Shown here: positions 1 to 8,994 of the stretch, piece by piece
Layout: each line of letters starts with the position of its first letter
How positions within the stretch are numbered: the first letter of the stretch is position 1
Position numbers and translations under genes: made by a program
Notes under the pieces: generated by a model
What the model was told of the DNA's origin: nothing
The model's input: the letters and a program-made list of their open reading frames with translations, nothing else
The model's database searches: none
NCBI RefSeq assembly: GCF_000026185.1
Contig: NC_010694.1
Coordinates: 186,001-250,000, forward strand
DNA length: 64,000 nt
Direction of reading: 5' to 3'
Origin: Erwinia tasmaniensis Et1/99
Lineage (GTDB): Bacteria > Pseudomonadota > Gammaproteobacteria > Enterobacterales > Enterobacteriaceae

Positions 1-2
1 TC

Positions 3-986
3 GTTGATGCTAACGGCAATGATGTGATGATCCCAGGCTCCGATATGCCTGCTCAGTACTTCCTGCCGGGTAAAGCGATTGTCCAGCTGGAAGATGGCAT
101 CAAGATCAGTTCGGGTGATACCCTGGCGCGTGTTCCTCAGGAATCAGGCGGTACCAAGGATATTACCGGTGGTCTGCCACGTGTTGCTGACCTGTTCGAA
201 GCCCGTCGTCCGAAAGAGCCGGCAATCCTGGCTGAGATCAGCGGCATCATTTCCTTCGGTAAAGAAACCAAAGGGAAGCGTCGCCTGGTGATCACGCCGA
301 TCGACGGTAGCGATCATTACGAAGAGATGATCCCGAAATGGCGTCAGCTGAACGTGTTTGAAGGTGAACGCGTAGAGCGCGGTGACGTGGTTTCCGATGG
401 CCCAGAATCGCCACATGACATTCTGCGTCTGCGTGGCGTGCATGCGGTGACGCGTTATATCACTAACGAAGTGCAGGAAGTTTACCGCCTGCAGGGCGTT
501 AAGATTAACGATAAGCACATCGAAGTTATCGTGCGTCAGATGCTGCGTAAAGCCACTATCGCCAGCGCAGGAAGCACTGACTTCCTCGACGGTGAGCAGG
601 TAGAATTCTCACGCGTTAAGATCGCTAACCGCGAGCTGGAAGCTAACGGCAAAATCTCTGCAACATTTGCACGAGACCTGCTGGGTATCACCAAGGCTTC
701 TCTGGCAACCGAGTCGTTTATCTCTGCGGCCTCGTTCCAGGAAACCACGCGCGTACTGACCGAAGCAGCCGTTGCGGGCAAACGCGACGAACTGCGCGGC
801 CTGAAAGAGAACGTTATCGTTGGCCGTCTGATCCCAGCCGGTACCGGTTACGCTTATCATCAGGATCGTATGCGTCGTAAAGCAGCGGGTGAAGCGCCGG
901 TTGTTCCGCAGGTTACCGCGGATGAAGCTTCTGCCAGCCTGGCTGAGTTGCTGAATGCCGGTCTCGGTGGTCGCGACGACGAGTAA
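3..986 (+). CDS. rpoC: RNA polymerase beta' subunit, C-terminal part
   Basis: Partial gene: the reading frame is already open at the first full codon (base 3) and continues upstream of the window. It encodes about the last 327 residues of the beta' subunit of RNA polymerase. The end of the protein with [12 protein letters not shown] and the segment [18 protein letters not shown] are near-identical to E. coli RpoC. Beta' carries the catalytic Mg site (upstream of this part) and, in this C-terminal region, part of the trigger-loop and jaw surroundings and the omega contact. It would be cotranscribed with rpoB upstream. The gene ends with a strong terminator about 30 bp past the stop, and the DNA after it is accessory, so rpoC is the left core-genome boundary of the variable block. 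Confidence 0.98.
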   Translation, partial: VDANGNDVMIPGSDMPAQYFLPGKAIVQLEDGIKISSGDTLARVPQESGGTKDITGGLPRVADLFEARRPKEPAILAEISGIISFGKETKGKRRLVITPIDGSDHYEEMIPKWRQLNVFEGERVERGDVVSDGPESPHDILRLRGVHAVTRYITNEVQEVYRLQGVKINDKHIEVIVRQMLRKATIASAGSTDFLDGEQVEFSRVKIANRELEANGKISATFARDLLGITKASLATESFISAASFQETTRVLTEAAVAGKRDELRGLKENVIVGRLIPAGTGYAYHQDRMRRKAAGEAPVVPQVTADEASASLAELLNAGLGGRDDE

Positions 987-1015
987 TATTTAGCTGCGTT
1001 AATGCGCTAATCAGG

Positions 1016-1052
1016 CCCGGGTTCGGTTTATTGCCGAACCCGGGTTTTTTTT
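1016..1052 (+). terminator. Rho-independent terminator of rpoBC operon
   Basis: A perfect 11-bp GC-rich stem (CCCGGGTTCGG at 1016-1026 pairing with 1034-1044) with a 7-base loop is followed by eight T. It lies 30 bp after the rpoC stop codon and would end the rplKAJL-rpoBC transcript. Confidence 0.95.
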
Positions 1053-1160
1053 ATTTCTCACATCGGCAACTTTTCACTGATATCACTTTTTCATCCCAAT
1101 TTTCTTGCCGCACGACCGAATCCCACCTCGATATTCAATTCACCGTAATGCCATCCCACG

Positions 1161-1760
1161 TTAATCAACCAGCTCAATACCCAAGCTTTCTAACAGGGTC
1201 ACGGCTTCCTCACGGGAAAATTTAGCGCTTTCTACCGTGTTATTGAGCACGTCGATACGAAAATCCCAGGAGCCGGAAAAATCAGCTGCTTTAAGGTTAG
1301 TCTGATTAAAAAGACTGCCATACAGATCACACCCCGTTATCTCAGCACCCGCAAGATCGCACTCCCTGAAATCCACTTCATGCAGTTTGCACTCCTCCAT
1401 TTTCACGCCGGGGAGCTTCAGAGCGAAAAAAGAGGCATCGGTTAAAATACTTTTGCTGAAATGCAGGCCGGGATCGAGGTTGAAAGTGGGCCAGTACGCG
1501 CGCGTCCAGTCTACGCCACTCAGTTTACATTCATGGAAACTGACCTGGTGAAAGCGCGATGCGGAGATCTCCATCAGGCTCATATTACAGTGACGAAAGC
1601 CGCACTCGGTGAATTTACAGTGCAAAAACTGAGTAGCAGAAAAGTTACAATGGGAAAATTCACACGCTTCGAAAATGCTGTTCTCAATACAGAAGGATGG
1701 AAGGTCCCGCTTAGCGAAGGTTTTCGCGAAAAATTCCTTATCACTCATCAGCTGTGTCAT
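1161..1760 (-). CDS. Pentapeptide-repeat protein, Qnr-like architecture
   Basis: 199-residue protein made mostly of pentapeptide repeats of the A(D/N)LXX type with F, L or C at the centre (for example CEFSHCNF, CKFTECGF, CDLAGAEI, CDLYGSLF). Such repeats fold into a right-handed quadrilateral beta-helix. A non-repeat segment near residues 80-95 (WTRAYWPTFNLDPG) breaks the helix, as loops do in Qnr/McbG-type gyrase-protecting proteins. The ATG at 1760 has an AGGTG ribosome site five bases upstream; an internal ATG at 1748 has none. It is unusually rich in cysteine. It is convergent with rpoC and has no operon partners. Function is not established: Qnr-like topoisomerase protection is the family suggestion, but many chromosomal relatives have no known role. 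Family assignment is firm, function open. Confidence 0.85.
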   Translation of the reverse strand: MTQLMSDKEFFAKTFAKRDLPSFCIENSIFEACEFSHCNFSATQFLHCKFTECGFRHCNMSLMEISASRFHQVSFHECKLSGVDWTRAYWPTFNLDPGLHFSKSILTDASFFALKLPGVKMEECKLHEVDFRECDLAGAEITGCDLYGSLFNQTNLKAADFSGSWDFRIDVLNNTVESAKFSREEAVTLLESLGIELVD

Positions 1761-2546
1761 TTACGCACCTAAGACGTCGTTGGGGGCACAATAAATAGTC
1801 CAGTATAGCGCCATTGACATGTTTTTAAGAATCGTCTTTTTTTAATGTTTAGAGTTTCTTTATAATATTCAACATGCTTACCCATAATTTATTGTTCGGC
1901 ACCCATCAGTATGTGTTGATTACCCTTTTTATCAAGCTTTGTGTGTCGCTCAATATTGTTTTTCGACATTTTTATCTTTTCATTCCGATGTTTTTATTTT
2001 TTAATTTCTTATTGATCTTAGTTTGCGCTTTTTTCATTAAATAGTTTTTCTGTCTTTTTATTTTATGAGGGTTCATGTAGCATTCTTGTGATTTATAAAA
2101 GTGGTTTATTTATCATTGTTTCCCAGTTGTTTTACCTTTGGTGTATTGCGGTATTGGTTTTTCCTGATGTGAATAATCGCTGTCTATTCTGGGTATGGTT
2201 TTTTGAATCTTAGATCTGTTTATTACGGCGAGATATTTCTTTGGTTACTGTATTTTAAGCTAAATCAGTTGGTTGATTAATTAATGGCAAGGCGTTAATG
2301 ATTTTTTGACCACTTAATAGTGCCCAATAAAAATATTTTACGGTAAATGACTTTTGGGCTAATGAGTTAATTGTCGGGTGGCAGTCAAGAGTGTAAGAAG
2401 TGAAGGGTAATGTCATGGGGTGAGCGGCTATTATACAGTATTGCTATCGGGGGTTTTATTATCGCCGAAGTGACGCCCTACGCTTTGCATTATCTCCCAG
2501 GCGACGCTAATCACCGGAAGTTATATTCAGATGTTTAGGGTGGTAT
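1761..2546. other. AT-rich non-coding region upstream of fimbrial operon
   Basis: 786 bp without a credible gene. It is much richer in A+T than its surroundings, and from about 1840 to 2180 the plus strand is strongly T-biased. Two GATC sites occur at 2014-2017 and 2213-2216. A possible promoter for the fimbrial operon is TTGACC at 2306-2311 with TAAAAA at 2328-2333 (16-bp spacer). The composition suits an H-NS-silenced, Lrp-type fimbrial regulatory region, but no regulator gene of the FaeA/FaeB (PapI/PapB) type is present here. Regulation is inference only. Confidence 0.6.
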
Positions 2547-3098
2547 ATGAAAAAAGTCATCAAGTTTATTTTGCTGCTGGCCAGCGTGGGTGAAGCCTGC
2601 GCTATTACGCCTGGCCCAATGGTACAACGTACGCTATTTAGCGCTGACGTTGTGTCTTCCGCCTGTCATGTGGTCGTCGAAGCCGTAGGCGACGGCGGCA
2701 GCCGCCTGACGTTTGACACTTACCGCAAATCCACGGCTGCTGCCGTGCCACCACGAGATTTCATCCTGCGTCTGTATGAGTCAGGAGCCACCGTACAGGG
2801 CTGCTCGGCCTTCCAGGTTGGACAGGTTGCCTCTTTGGAATTTGGTAACCCGGGGCAGTTAGACGCCGGAGGCGTGGTTACCCGTGGGGCCGGGGACGGG
2901 ATCCGTGTAGCGGTTAAGGCTCTCGACGCTCAGGCTGATTTCCGCGGGCGGCTAACGGAGGCAAACAGCCACGTTAACTATCCGGTGGATTTTGCCGCAA
3001 AGGGACAATTCTCTTTCCGGGCACAACCCGTTATTCCGAGTGGGGTTAAGGCCGGAGAGTACAGCGGCGCTCTTTCCTTTGTCGTGATATATCAATAA
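2547..3098 (+). CDS. Fimbrial minor subunit, FaeC-like (tip adhesin/pilin)
   Basis: 183-residue secreted pilin-like protein and first gene of a K88 (F4/Fae)-type chaperone-usher operon. The N-terminus ([19 protein letters not shown]) is a Sec signal peptide. The mature part has the two cysteines typical of a pilin disulfide (SSACHV near residue 40 and VQGCSAF near 90) and ends in an alternating hydrophobic strand (SFVVIYQ) with the penultimate tyrosine used in donor-strand and chaperone contacts. In the K88 operon FaeC occupies the same first place before the usher. The start has GGGTGG just upstream. The stop lies 11 bp before the usher start. FaeC-like is a positional and size-based call; pilin superfamily is clear. 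Confidence 0.7.
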   Translation: MKKVIKFILLLASVGEACAITPGPMVQRTLFSADVVSSACHVVVEAVGDGGSRLTFDTYRKSTAAAVPPRDFILRLYESGATVQGCSAFQVGQVASLEFGNPGQLDAGGVVTRGAGDGIRVAVKALDAQADFRGRLTEANSHVNYPVDFAAKGQFSFRAQPVIPSGVKAGEYSGALSFVVIYQ

Positions 3099-3109
3099 GG
3101 GATTCAGGG

Positions 3110-5551
3110 ATGGTTTGTAACGCAAACAAGGATAGGCATTTCAAGAAAGCTTTCTGTCGAGCGGGCCTGTCTCTTGCTGTGGCAATGGGAACCGGTGCGG
3201 CCCACGCAGGGGATAAGCTGGACATGTCCTTTATTCAGGGTGGCGCCGGAATGAATGCAGAAATGTGGGCGGCGCTAAACGGGAATTATGTACCGGGGCG
3301 TTATCTGGTCGATATTTCGGTAAACGATAAGGATGCGGGAAAACAGATCCTGGACGTCACGGCCCAGGATGCTGAAGCGCTGTGCCTGACGGAAAGTTGG
3401 CTCAATAAATCCGGCATATACATCAGTCGGGATTTCTTTCGCGAGGAATATGATACCGGTCGACAGTGCTATGTCTTGTCGAAAGCCGCTTCGGTAAAGG
3501 TGGACTTTGATATTGCCACCCAAAGTCTGTCGCTGGCTATTCCGCAGAAAGGGCTATCGAAAAAGCCGGAGAGCGTGGAGTGGGACTACGGGTCTTCAGC
3601 TTTTCGGGTGAATTACAACGCCAACGCCAACACCGGGCGAAATAATACCTCGGCATTCGGCTCGGCAGACCTGAAGGCCAATGTTGGGCGATGGGTCGTC
3701 AATTCCGCTGCCACAGCCAGCGGCAGTCAGGGTGGTGATAGCAGGACATCTGTGGATATGTTCACCGCCACCAGGGCCATCCGAACGCTCAGTGCAGACC
3801 TGGCGGTGGGCAAGACGCAAACCGGTAATAGCTTGCTGGGTAGCACAGGGACCTATGGTGTTTCCCTGTCGCGCAACAACAGCATGAAGCCCGGTAATCT
3901 CGGGTACACCCCGCTGTTCTCAGGAATTGCCAACGGACCATCACGGGTTACTCTGACCCAAAACGGGCGCACGCTGTACTCGGAAGTGGTGCCGGCGGGG
4001 CCGTTCACCATCGCGAATGTGGCGTTATATAACAGTGGGGACGTCACCATGAAGGTGACAGGTGATAATGGCGGCGAACAGACCCAGGTATTCCCCCTCT
4101 CGGTGATCGGTGGGCAGCTTAGCCCAGGACAACACGAATTCTCTATTGCTGCCGGATTACCGGACGATGACAGTGATATGGCCGGCGGGGTGCTTGCCGC
4201 ATCTTACGGTTATGGTTTTAACGGTCTGACGCTACAGGCTGGTGGCGTGTTCAATCAGGATTGGCAGGGGGGAAGTGCCGGTGCGGTGGTCGGACTGGGA
4301 TCTTTCGGAGCGCTTTCTGCTGAAGGGGCATCCATGGCGGCTAAATATCAAACGCAGCCCAGTCGCCGTGGCAATAAAGTCCAGTTGGCCTGGACAAAAT
4401 AGCTGGAGGCGACGAATACCGGGCTGCGGCTGAGCTGGTCCAGGCAAGGTGAAAACTTTGAGTCAATGTCTTCTTTCGATCTGTCGAATAGCCCAACGGA
4501 CCTGTTGCAGAAAGAAAATAAGGGCCGCCGCATCAAGGATGAGTGGAACGGAGGCATCAGTCAGCCGATAGGTAGGTTATTGAGCCTGTCGATATCAGGT
4601 TGGCAAAGAAGCTATTACTCGCCAGGCGGTCATTGCAGCAATGCGGGGGATAAGGGCGGGGAAAGGGGCGTGACCGGTGCGCTCAGTACGCAAATGAAAA
4701 CTGTCAACCTGAACATCGGCGCATCAAGCTCCAGAAACTCACAGGGAGTGAACAACTGGGCGCTTTCCGCTTCGGTTTCGGTGCCATTTACGCTGTTGGA
4801 GCGGAAATACAGTAGCAGTACGTCAATAAGCAGCAGTCGTGGGGGCGGAACGGGCCTCAGTAGCGGCGTTTCAGGATCGTTGAGCGATCGACTCAGCTAC
4901 GGCGCGGGGGGCGGCCGCGACAGTGACGGCGGGGTTAGCAGTTATCTGAATGCTTCGTATGCGGGCGAGCGGGCCTGGGTGAGCGGGGCGCTGAATCAAT
5001 CCACGTCGGGGGGGACCGGCGGGTCAATGTCAGCCAGTGGTTCTGTGCTGGGAATGCCAGCGGCAGGCGGCATTGTGCTCAGTCGTACCACGGGCGACAC
5101 GGTGGCGCTAGTCAGCGTGAAGGACACGCCGGGCGTGAAGGTGACTTCTGCTTACGGTGAAACGGATAGCGGCGGCAACCTGGTGGTTGCGCTCAACAGC
5201 TATGACTGGAACACGGTGACCGTTGATGCGGGAACTCTGCCGTTGAATACGGAGTTGACTTCAACCAGCCGGAAGGTGGTGCCCTCAGAGAGGGCGGTGG
5301 TTTGGATGCCTTTTGAAGCGCTGAAGGTGCGTCGTTACCTGCTACAGGTGAAACAGAAGAACGGGGAGTTCGTCGCGGGCGGGACCTGGGCGCGTGACGG
5401 TAAAAATACGCCGCTGGGTTTTGTCGCCAATAACGGTGTACTGATGATTAACGCGGTTGACGTGCTCGGCGATATCACGCTAGGGCAGTGCCGGATAGCG
5501 GCAGCGAAGCTGCAAGAGACCGAAAAGTTACAGGAGATGATGTGTGAATAA
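3110..5551 (+). pseudogene. Fimbrial usher, FaeD-like, interrupted by in-frame amber codon
   Basis: Outer-membrane usher that would dock chaperone-pilin complexes and extrude the fimbria. Read through, it is 813 codons, the normal length for an usher. A single TAG at 4400-4402 stops it after 430 residues; the frame then continues without a break (LEATNTGLRLSWSRQ directly after the stop) to 5551. A C-to-T change of CAG (Gln) is the simplest origin. A signal peptide ends near AHA (residue 33). The first 430 residues cover the N-terminal periplasmic domain and part of the barrel with the plug region; the rest of the barrel and the C-terminal domains lie after the TAG. No good ribosome site is visible for an independent downstream start (first ATG 4466). 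Without amber suppression the usher should be non-functional. The 3' end overlaps the chaperone gene by 8 bp. Confidence 0.88.
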
Positions 5552-6311
5552 GCGTGGCGCAGTAAAACAGCTTTTAGGTCATAAGCGGATGAAAGCGTTG
5601 GGATTAACGTTGACCCTGGCAATGTTTGCCCAGAGTGCGCTGGCATCCCTGACAACGGACCAGACGCGGTATATCTTCCGCGGAGATAAAGATTCTCTGT
5701 CTGTTACGGTCATGAACAACGACAAGGAGCGAACGTTCGGTGGGCAGGCGTGGGTAGAGAATATCGTGGAGAAGGATACACGCCCAACGTTTGTGGCGAC
5801 GCCCTCGTTTTTTAAGGTGAAAGCAAACGGTCAACAGGCGCTGCGTATCATCATGGCGTCAGACCATCTGCCGAAGGATAAGGAATCTGTGTACTGGCTG
5901 AACCTACAGGATATCCCACCCGCTTTGGAAGGGAGCGGGATTGCCATTGCGCTGCGCACCAAGATGAAACTCTTTTATCGCCCGAAAGCCCTGCTGGAAG
6001 GCCGTAAGGGGGCGGAAGAGGGTATCAGCTTGCAGCATCGTCCAGACGGTAAAACTGTGCTGGTGAATACCACGGCATACATCTACGCCATCGGCAGCGT
6101 GCAGGATGCGGCAGGTAACAAGCTGGATGTCAGTGCCGATACGGCACAGAAGCTGTTGATGTTTATGCCGCAGGACGAGGTGGTGGTAAACAGGAACGTG
6201 GTGAAGGTGAGTTCACTGAATGATTACGGCGAGCTGCAGTCCTGGACAATTAACCAGACACAGCCGGTAAAAAAGAGTGGGCAGGTGGAAGAAAAGTCGG
6301 CCGAGGCCTGA
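5544..6311 (+). CDS. Periplasmic fimbrial chaperone, PapD/FaeE family
   Basis: PapD-like chaperone that caps pilins in the periplasm and delivers them to the usher. The chosen GTG start (5544) overlaps the usher stop by 8 bp and has AGGAG seven bases upstream, so translation is probably coupled; an ATG at 5589 is the alternative and begins right at the signal peptide (MKALGLTLTLAMFAQSALA). The protein shows the two-domain family pattern: an N-terminal Ig-like domain with the F1-G1 region (FFKVKANGQQALRI), the conserved ESVYWLNLQDIPP segment, the RTKMKLFYRP strand with subunit-binding basic residues, and a C-terminal Ig-like domain. About 255 residues from GTG and 240 from ATG, normal for the family. 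It is the FaeE position in the K88 order. Confidence 0.93.
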   Translation: MNKRGAVKQLLGHKRMKALGLTLTLAMFAQSALASLTTDQTRYIFRGDKDSLSVTVMNNDKERTFGGQAWVENIVEKDTRPTFVATPSFFKVKANGQQALRIIMASDHLPKDKESVYWLNLQDIPPALEGSGIAIALRTKMKLFYRPKALLEGRKGAEEGISLQHRPDGKTVLVNTTAYIYAIGSVQDAAGNKLDVSADTAQKLLMFMPQDEVVVNRNVVKVSSLNDYGELQSWTINQTQPVKKSGQVEEKSAEA

Positions 6312-6322
6312 GGAGTAGATAA

Positions 6323-6838
6323 ATGAACGCCAGGATAACCCGGCCGATGCTGATGCTGCTGGTGGGGATGAGTACAGCCTCGTTACCGGCGCTGGCTGCC
6401 CACGACAAAGAAAAGTTGATGTATCTGGGCGTGCTGAATGGCCAGATTCAGGACAACAGTGTGGTCAAGGTGACGCGCACGCTGCCGGAGCCAGTGCTGT
6501 TTCGTGCCGAATCAGCAGACGGACTACCGGATAGCCTGATCGTTCGTAATGCTGAAAGTCGACCAGCGTCCGCTGGAGCGGCATGGTTGACCGTGAAGCA
6601 GAGACTGCCGGGAGACGGAAAGGAGGCGCGGATCACGCTGAAGACATCGCTCATGGTTGATGGGCAAAAAGTCCCCGTTAGCGTCACGCAGCGGGGAGTG
6701 GATGTGCTGATAGCGCTGCCGCCGGTGCTAAAGAGCGTGGAGCTGCGGACTGACACTCCGGCAGAGCTGGAGGTCCCGGCGAATTATCGTGGGCATCTTC
6801 AGGTAGCGATGCAGGTGGAGGGCGAAAGGGCCTCTTAA
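6323..6838 (+). CDS. Small fimbrial-operon periplasmic subunit, FaeF-like
   Basis: 171-residue protein with a signal peptide (residues 1 to about 26, cleavage near ALA-AH). It lies 11 bp after the chaperone and before the major pilins, the place of FaeF (minor subunit) in K88 operons, and its size fits. Recognisable stretches are LGVLNGQIQDNSVVKVTR and ESRPASAG. It has no cysteines in the mature part and does not look like a classical two-cysteine pilin. The assignment rests on position, size and a remembered likeness to FaeF, so the exact role (minor shaft subunit or adaptor) is uncertain. Confidence 0.65.
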   Translation: MNARITRPMLMLLVGMSTASLPALAAHDKEKLMYLGVLNGQIQDNSVVKVTRTLPEPVLFRAESADGLPDSLIVRNAESRPASAGAAWLTVKQRLPGDGKEARITLKTSLMVDGQKVPVSVTQRGVDVLIALPPVLKSVELRTDTPAELEVPANYRGHLQVAMQVEGERAS

Positions 6839-6898
6839 ACAGCGTCAGTGGGATAAAATATCCTGAGGTGAAAGGACTCACCGTTATTTACCGGGTAT

Positions 6899-7031
6899 AA
6901 CGCAAAGTCATTTTTAATACTATGAATAAGCGCATGCAGATATGAGGTAAAGCTGTAGGGGATGGCTTTGCGGTAAATCCGGCGGGACTTACCAGAATAA
7001 GACTATATATCTTTTAAAAGGAATATTCGTA
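6899..7031 (+). repeat. Leader of first major pilin (copy A of duplicated leader)
   Basis: About 130 bp in front of the first major-pilin gene that recur, diverged, at 8079-8217 before the second. Shared blocks are CGCAAAG near the left end, GGGGATG, a short hairpin (GTAAATCC/GGACTTAC, 6973-6992) and AAAAGGAATA before GTAATGAAAAAGACAC. The duplication therefore includes the 5' untranslated region. Confidence 0.8.
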
Positions 7032-7814
7032 ATGAAAAAGACACTAATTACATTAGCACTGATAGCAACGGCAGCCTCCGGTTCTGCCACCGCGGGGACA
7101 TGGACCGCGAGCGGTGCCGGTGGTCTTATTGAACTAAGCGGCACGCTTAGTCCTGTTGTGAAGATAACGCCATGGGAAGTGATGACAGGTTCAGGTGTAT
7201 CTGACCTGATAGGTGACGTTCAGAATGATCAGAAGGTGACTGAAATAGAGGTTGAAAGTGCTGTCCCGATCCTCGGAATTCGTACTAAAGACAAAAACTT
7301 ATTTACAGGTCGCTTAGGGTTGAGTCCACAAATCGACTTTAAGGATGCCGTCAATATCGATAAGATGAATGATGGGGTTGGCACACTGACTCTCGCCGTG
7401 AAAGCAATGGATGGCAGTGAAATCGGTACTATTACAGCCCCTCTGACCATGATAGGGGTAGGGTATGAGAAATCTGAGACCTCCGGCGAAAAGAGTAAGG
7501 TGCTGTTTAGCGCTTCAAGCGGGCAGGGTTTTTTTGGTGGTTTGCCAAAAAAAGCGACAGGTCTGTTTCCTCGTGAGCAGAGTGTGAGCATGGCGGAAAC
7601 CTTGATACCTGGGGTTAGCGATAACTTTTATGCTTCGGATGCGACCATAGAGTCTTCTGGTGCTGCCGAATTCAAGTTGAGCGACGTTGAGCATAGTGCC
7701 TATTATGCGTCCGGCATCACAAGCGGTTCAAAAATCCAGTTCAAGCTGAACTCCCTCTTGTCGGAAACCACTCATTGGAAAGCCTCGCTGCCGATTACCG
7801 TGACCTATATTTAA
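7032..7814 (+). CDS. K88/F4-type major fimbrial subunit, FaeG-like, copy 1
   Basis: 260-residue secreted pilin of the FaeG (K88/F41/CS31A) family, the subunit that forms the fimbrial shaft and in F4 fimbriae is also the lectin. A signal peptide (MKKTLITLALIATAASGSATA) precedes a mature protein starting near W24. Family marks are the N-terminal (G)GLIELSGTL strand, KITPWEV, VPILGIRTK, the FFGGLP segment near residue 168, SAYYASGI near 228 and the C-terminal WKASLPITVTYI strand with penultimate Tyr. There are no cysteines in the mature protein, as in FaeG. A good AAGGAA ribosome site precedes the ATG. The next gene is a paralogue, so the locus carries two candidate shaft proteins. Confidence 0.88.
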   Translation: MKKTLITLALIATAASGSATAGTWTASGAGGLIELSGTLSPVVKITPWEVMTGSGVSDLIGDVQNDQKVTEIEVESAVPILGIRTKDKNLFTGRLGLSPQIDFKDAVNIDKMNDGVGTLTLAVKAMDGSEIGTITAPLTMIGVGYEKSETSGEKSKVLFSASSGQGFFGGLPKKATGLFPREQSVSMAETLIPGVSDNFYASDATIESSGAAEFKLSDVEHSAYYASGITSGSKIQFKLNSLLSETTHWKASLPITVTYI

Positions 7815-8217
7815 TCGTTTCCTGGATAAGAAGATAATGGGAAAAAGGAATTTTTCGTCTGTTAAAATAATAGCAATTTATATTCTGGCGGTCAGTTCTA
7901 TATAAGAATCCGGCATCACTTCACCGGCGCACAGTTTGATAATATATACGGTTTTCTGACTTGCTTTATTTATTACGTGGTAGCGGCGCATTCTCTTTTT
8001 TATGAATAAAAAGAGAATGCGCAAGGGAGTATAATGAATCATTATTAGTTAAAACGCTTCTCGCCTTTTTGTCGGCTGTTACGCAAAGACACTTTTTATA
8101 TTTTTAATAACAGAGGGTAGATATGAAATAAAACCGCAGGGGATGACGTTACGATAAGTCAGGAAGGACTTACTACGAAAAATTAAACTATTATGGCTTG
8201 AAAAAGGAATAGGCGTA
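7815..8217 (+). other. Intergenic region between pilin paralogues: hairpin plus leader copy B
   Basis: 403 bp without a gene. It contains a perfect inverted repeat (7986-8022, separate entry) and then, from about 8079, the second copy of the pilin leader with its conserved short hairpin (TAAGTC/GACTTA, about 8153-8173) and AAAAAGGAATA before the ATG at 8218. The remaining part (7815-7985) shows nothing recognisable. Confidence 0.75.
7986..8022 (+). terminator. Perfect 15-bp hairpin between the pilin genes (attenuator or mRNA stabiliser)
   Basis: GCGCATTCTCTTTTT (7986-8000) pairs perfectly with AAAAAGAGAATGCGC (8008-8022) around a 7-base loop. The stem itself ends in a U/A-rich part, but no T-run follows the right arm, so it is an atypical terminator. 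It could reduce read-through into the second pilin or block 3' decay and so raise expression of the first pilin, as intergenic stem-loops do in other fimbrial operons. Confidence 0.6.
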
Positions 8218-8994
8218 ATGAAAAAGACACTAATCGTATTGGCACTGGCTGCGGCCTCCGGTTCTGCTATGGCATGGACTGTAAGTGGTTCAGGCGGTGA
8301 TTTTGATCTGGGTGGTTCGCTGAATCCGGTTGAGAAGGTGACTCCGTGGGAAGTGAAGGTAGGTGATGCGCTAACCGGACTGGATGCGGACATTCAGAAA
8401 GGCCAGAAGACGGTTAACGTTAACGTTAGAACAGCCATCCCGGTACTCGGTATTCGCACTAAGGAAAATACGGCATTTAGAGGCCAGCCAGGGATCACCC
8501 CACAAATTGGCTTTGATAATGCCGTTGATATAGAGACCTTTACAGGGGGGGTGACCACACTGACTTTGGCCGTTAAGGGGGGGGATAGCGCTGAAATCGG
8601 TACCATGAAAGTACCTTTCTCTGCTGCAGCCGTTGTCTCTGTGAAAAGAGTCGATGTAAAGAACTGCAGCCAATTCAATCTGTACGCCGACGAGAGCGGT
8701 GGAGCGTTCTTCGGAGGTTTGCCAAAATCATTGGATTCAGTATCAAAGCAGCCCGAGATGCTTGCTAAGGCGATATTGACTAATATCGCAAATAATTTTG
8801 ATTCACAAAATTCTACTGTCATTGAAGGTACCAGATCTATATCTTTCAGTAGCGGTGCAGCCACCTTTAGTGCCTACTATGCTTCCGGCATTGAAGCGGG
8901 TAAGGAAATCAAGATTGCTCTGAACTCCCCGGTATCAGCTGATGCTCCACTTAAATGGAAAGCCTCACTGCCCGTTATTGTGACTTGCATGTGA
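8218..8994 (+). CDS. K88/F4-type major fimbrial subunit, FaeG-like, copy 2
   Basis: 258-residue paralogue of the preceding gene with the same signal peptide start (MKKTLI.LAL), the same blocks (GGDFDLGG, TPWEVK, IPVLGIRTKE, FFGGLP, SAYYASGI, WKASLPVIVT) but many differences in the middle third, where surface loops of FaeG lie. Two unusual features: Cys150 in a segment VKNCSQF and a C-terminus VTCM in which the penultimate tyrosine of pilins is replaced by cysteine (Cys257). The two cysteines could pair, which copy 1 cannot do. Start chosen at ATG after AAAAAGGAATA. It probably arose by tandem duplication of gene plus leader. Whether it is a shaft protein, a variant or a minor subunit is open. 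Confidence 0.86.
   Translation: MKKTLIVLALAAASGSAMAWTVSGSGGDFDLGGSLNPVEKVTPWEVKVGDALTGLDADIQKGQKTVNVNVRTAIPVLGIRTKENTAFRGQPGITPQIGFDNAVDIETFTGGVTTLTLAVKGGDSAEIGTMKVPFSAAAVVSVKRVDVKNCSQFNLYADESGGAFFGGLPKSLDSVSKQPEMLAKAILTNIANNFDSQNSTVIEGTRSISFSSGAATFSAYYASGIEAGKEIKIALNSPVSADAPLKWKASLPVIVTCM

Noticed and set aside
4466-5551. Downstream half of the usher as a separate gene starting at ATG 4466
   Set aside because: The frame is continuous with the upstream usher half apart from the amber codon, and no ribosome site precedes 4466.
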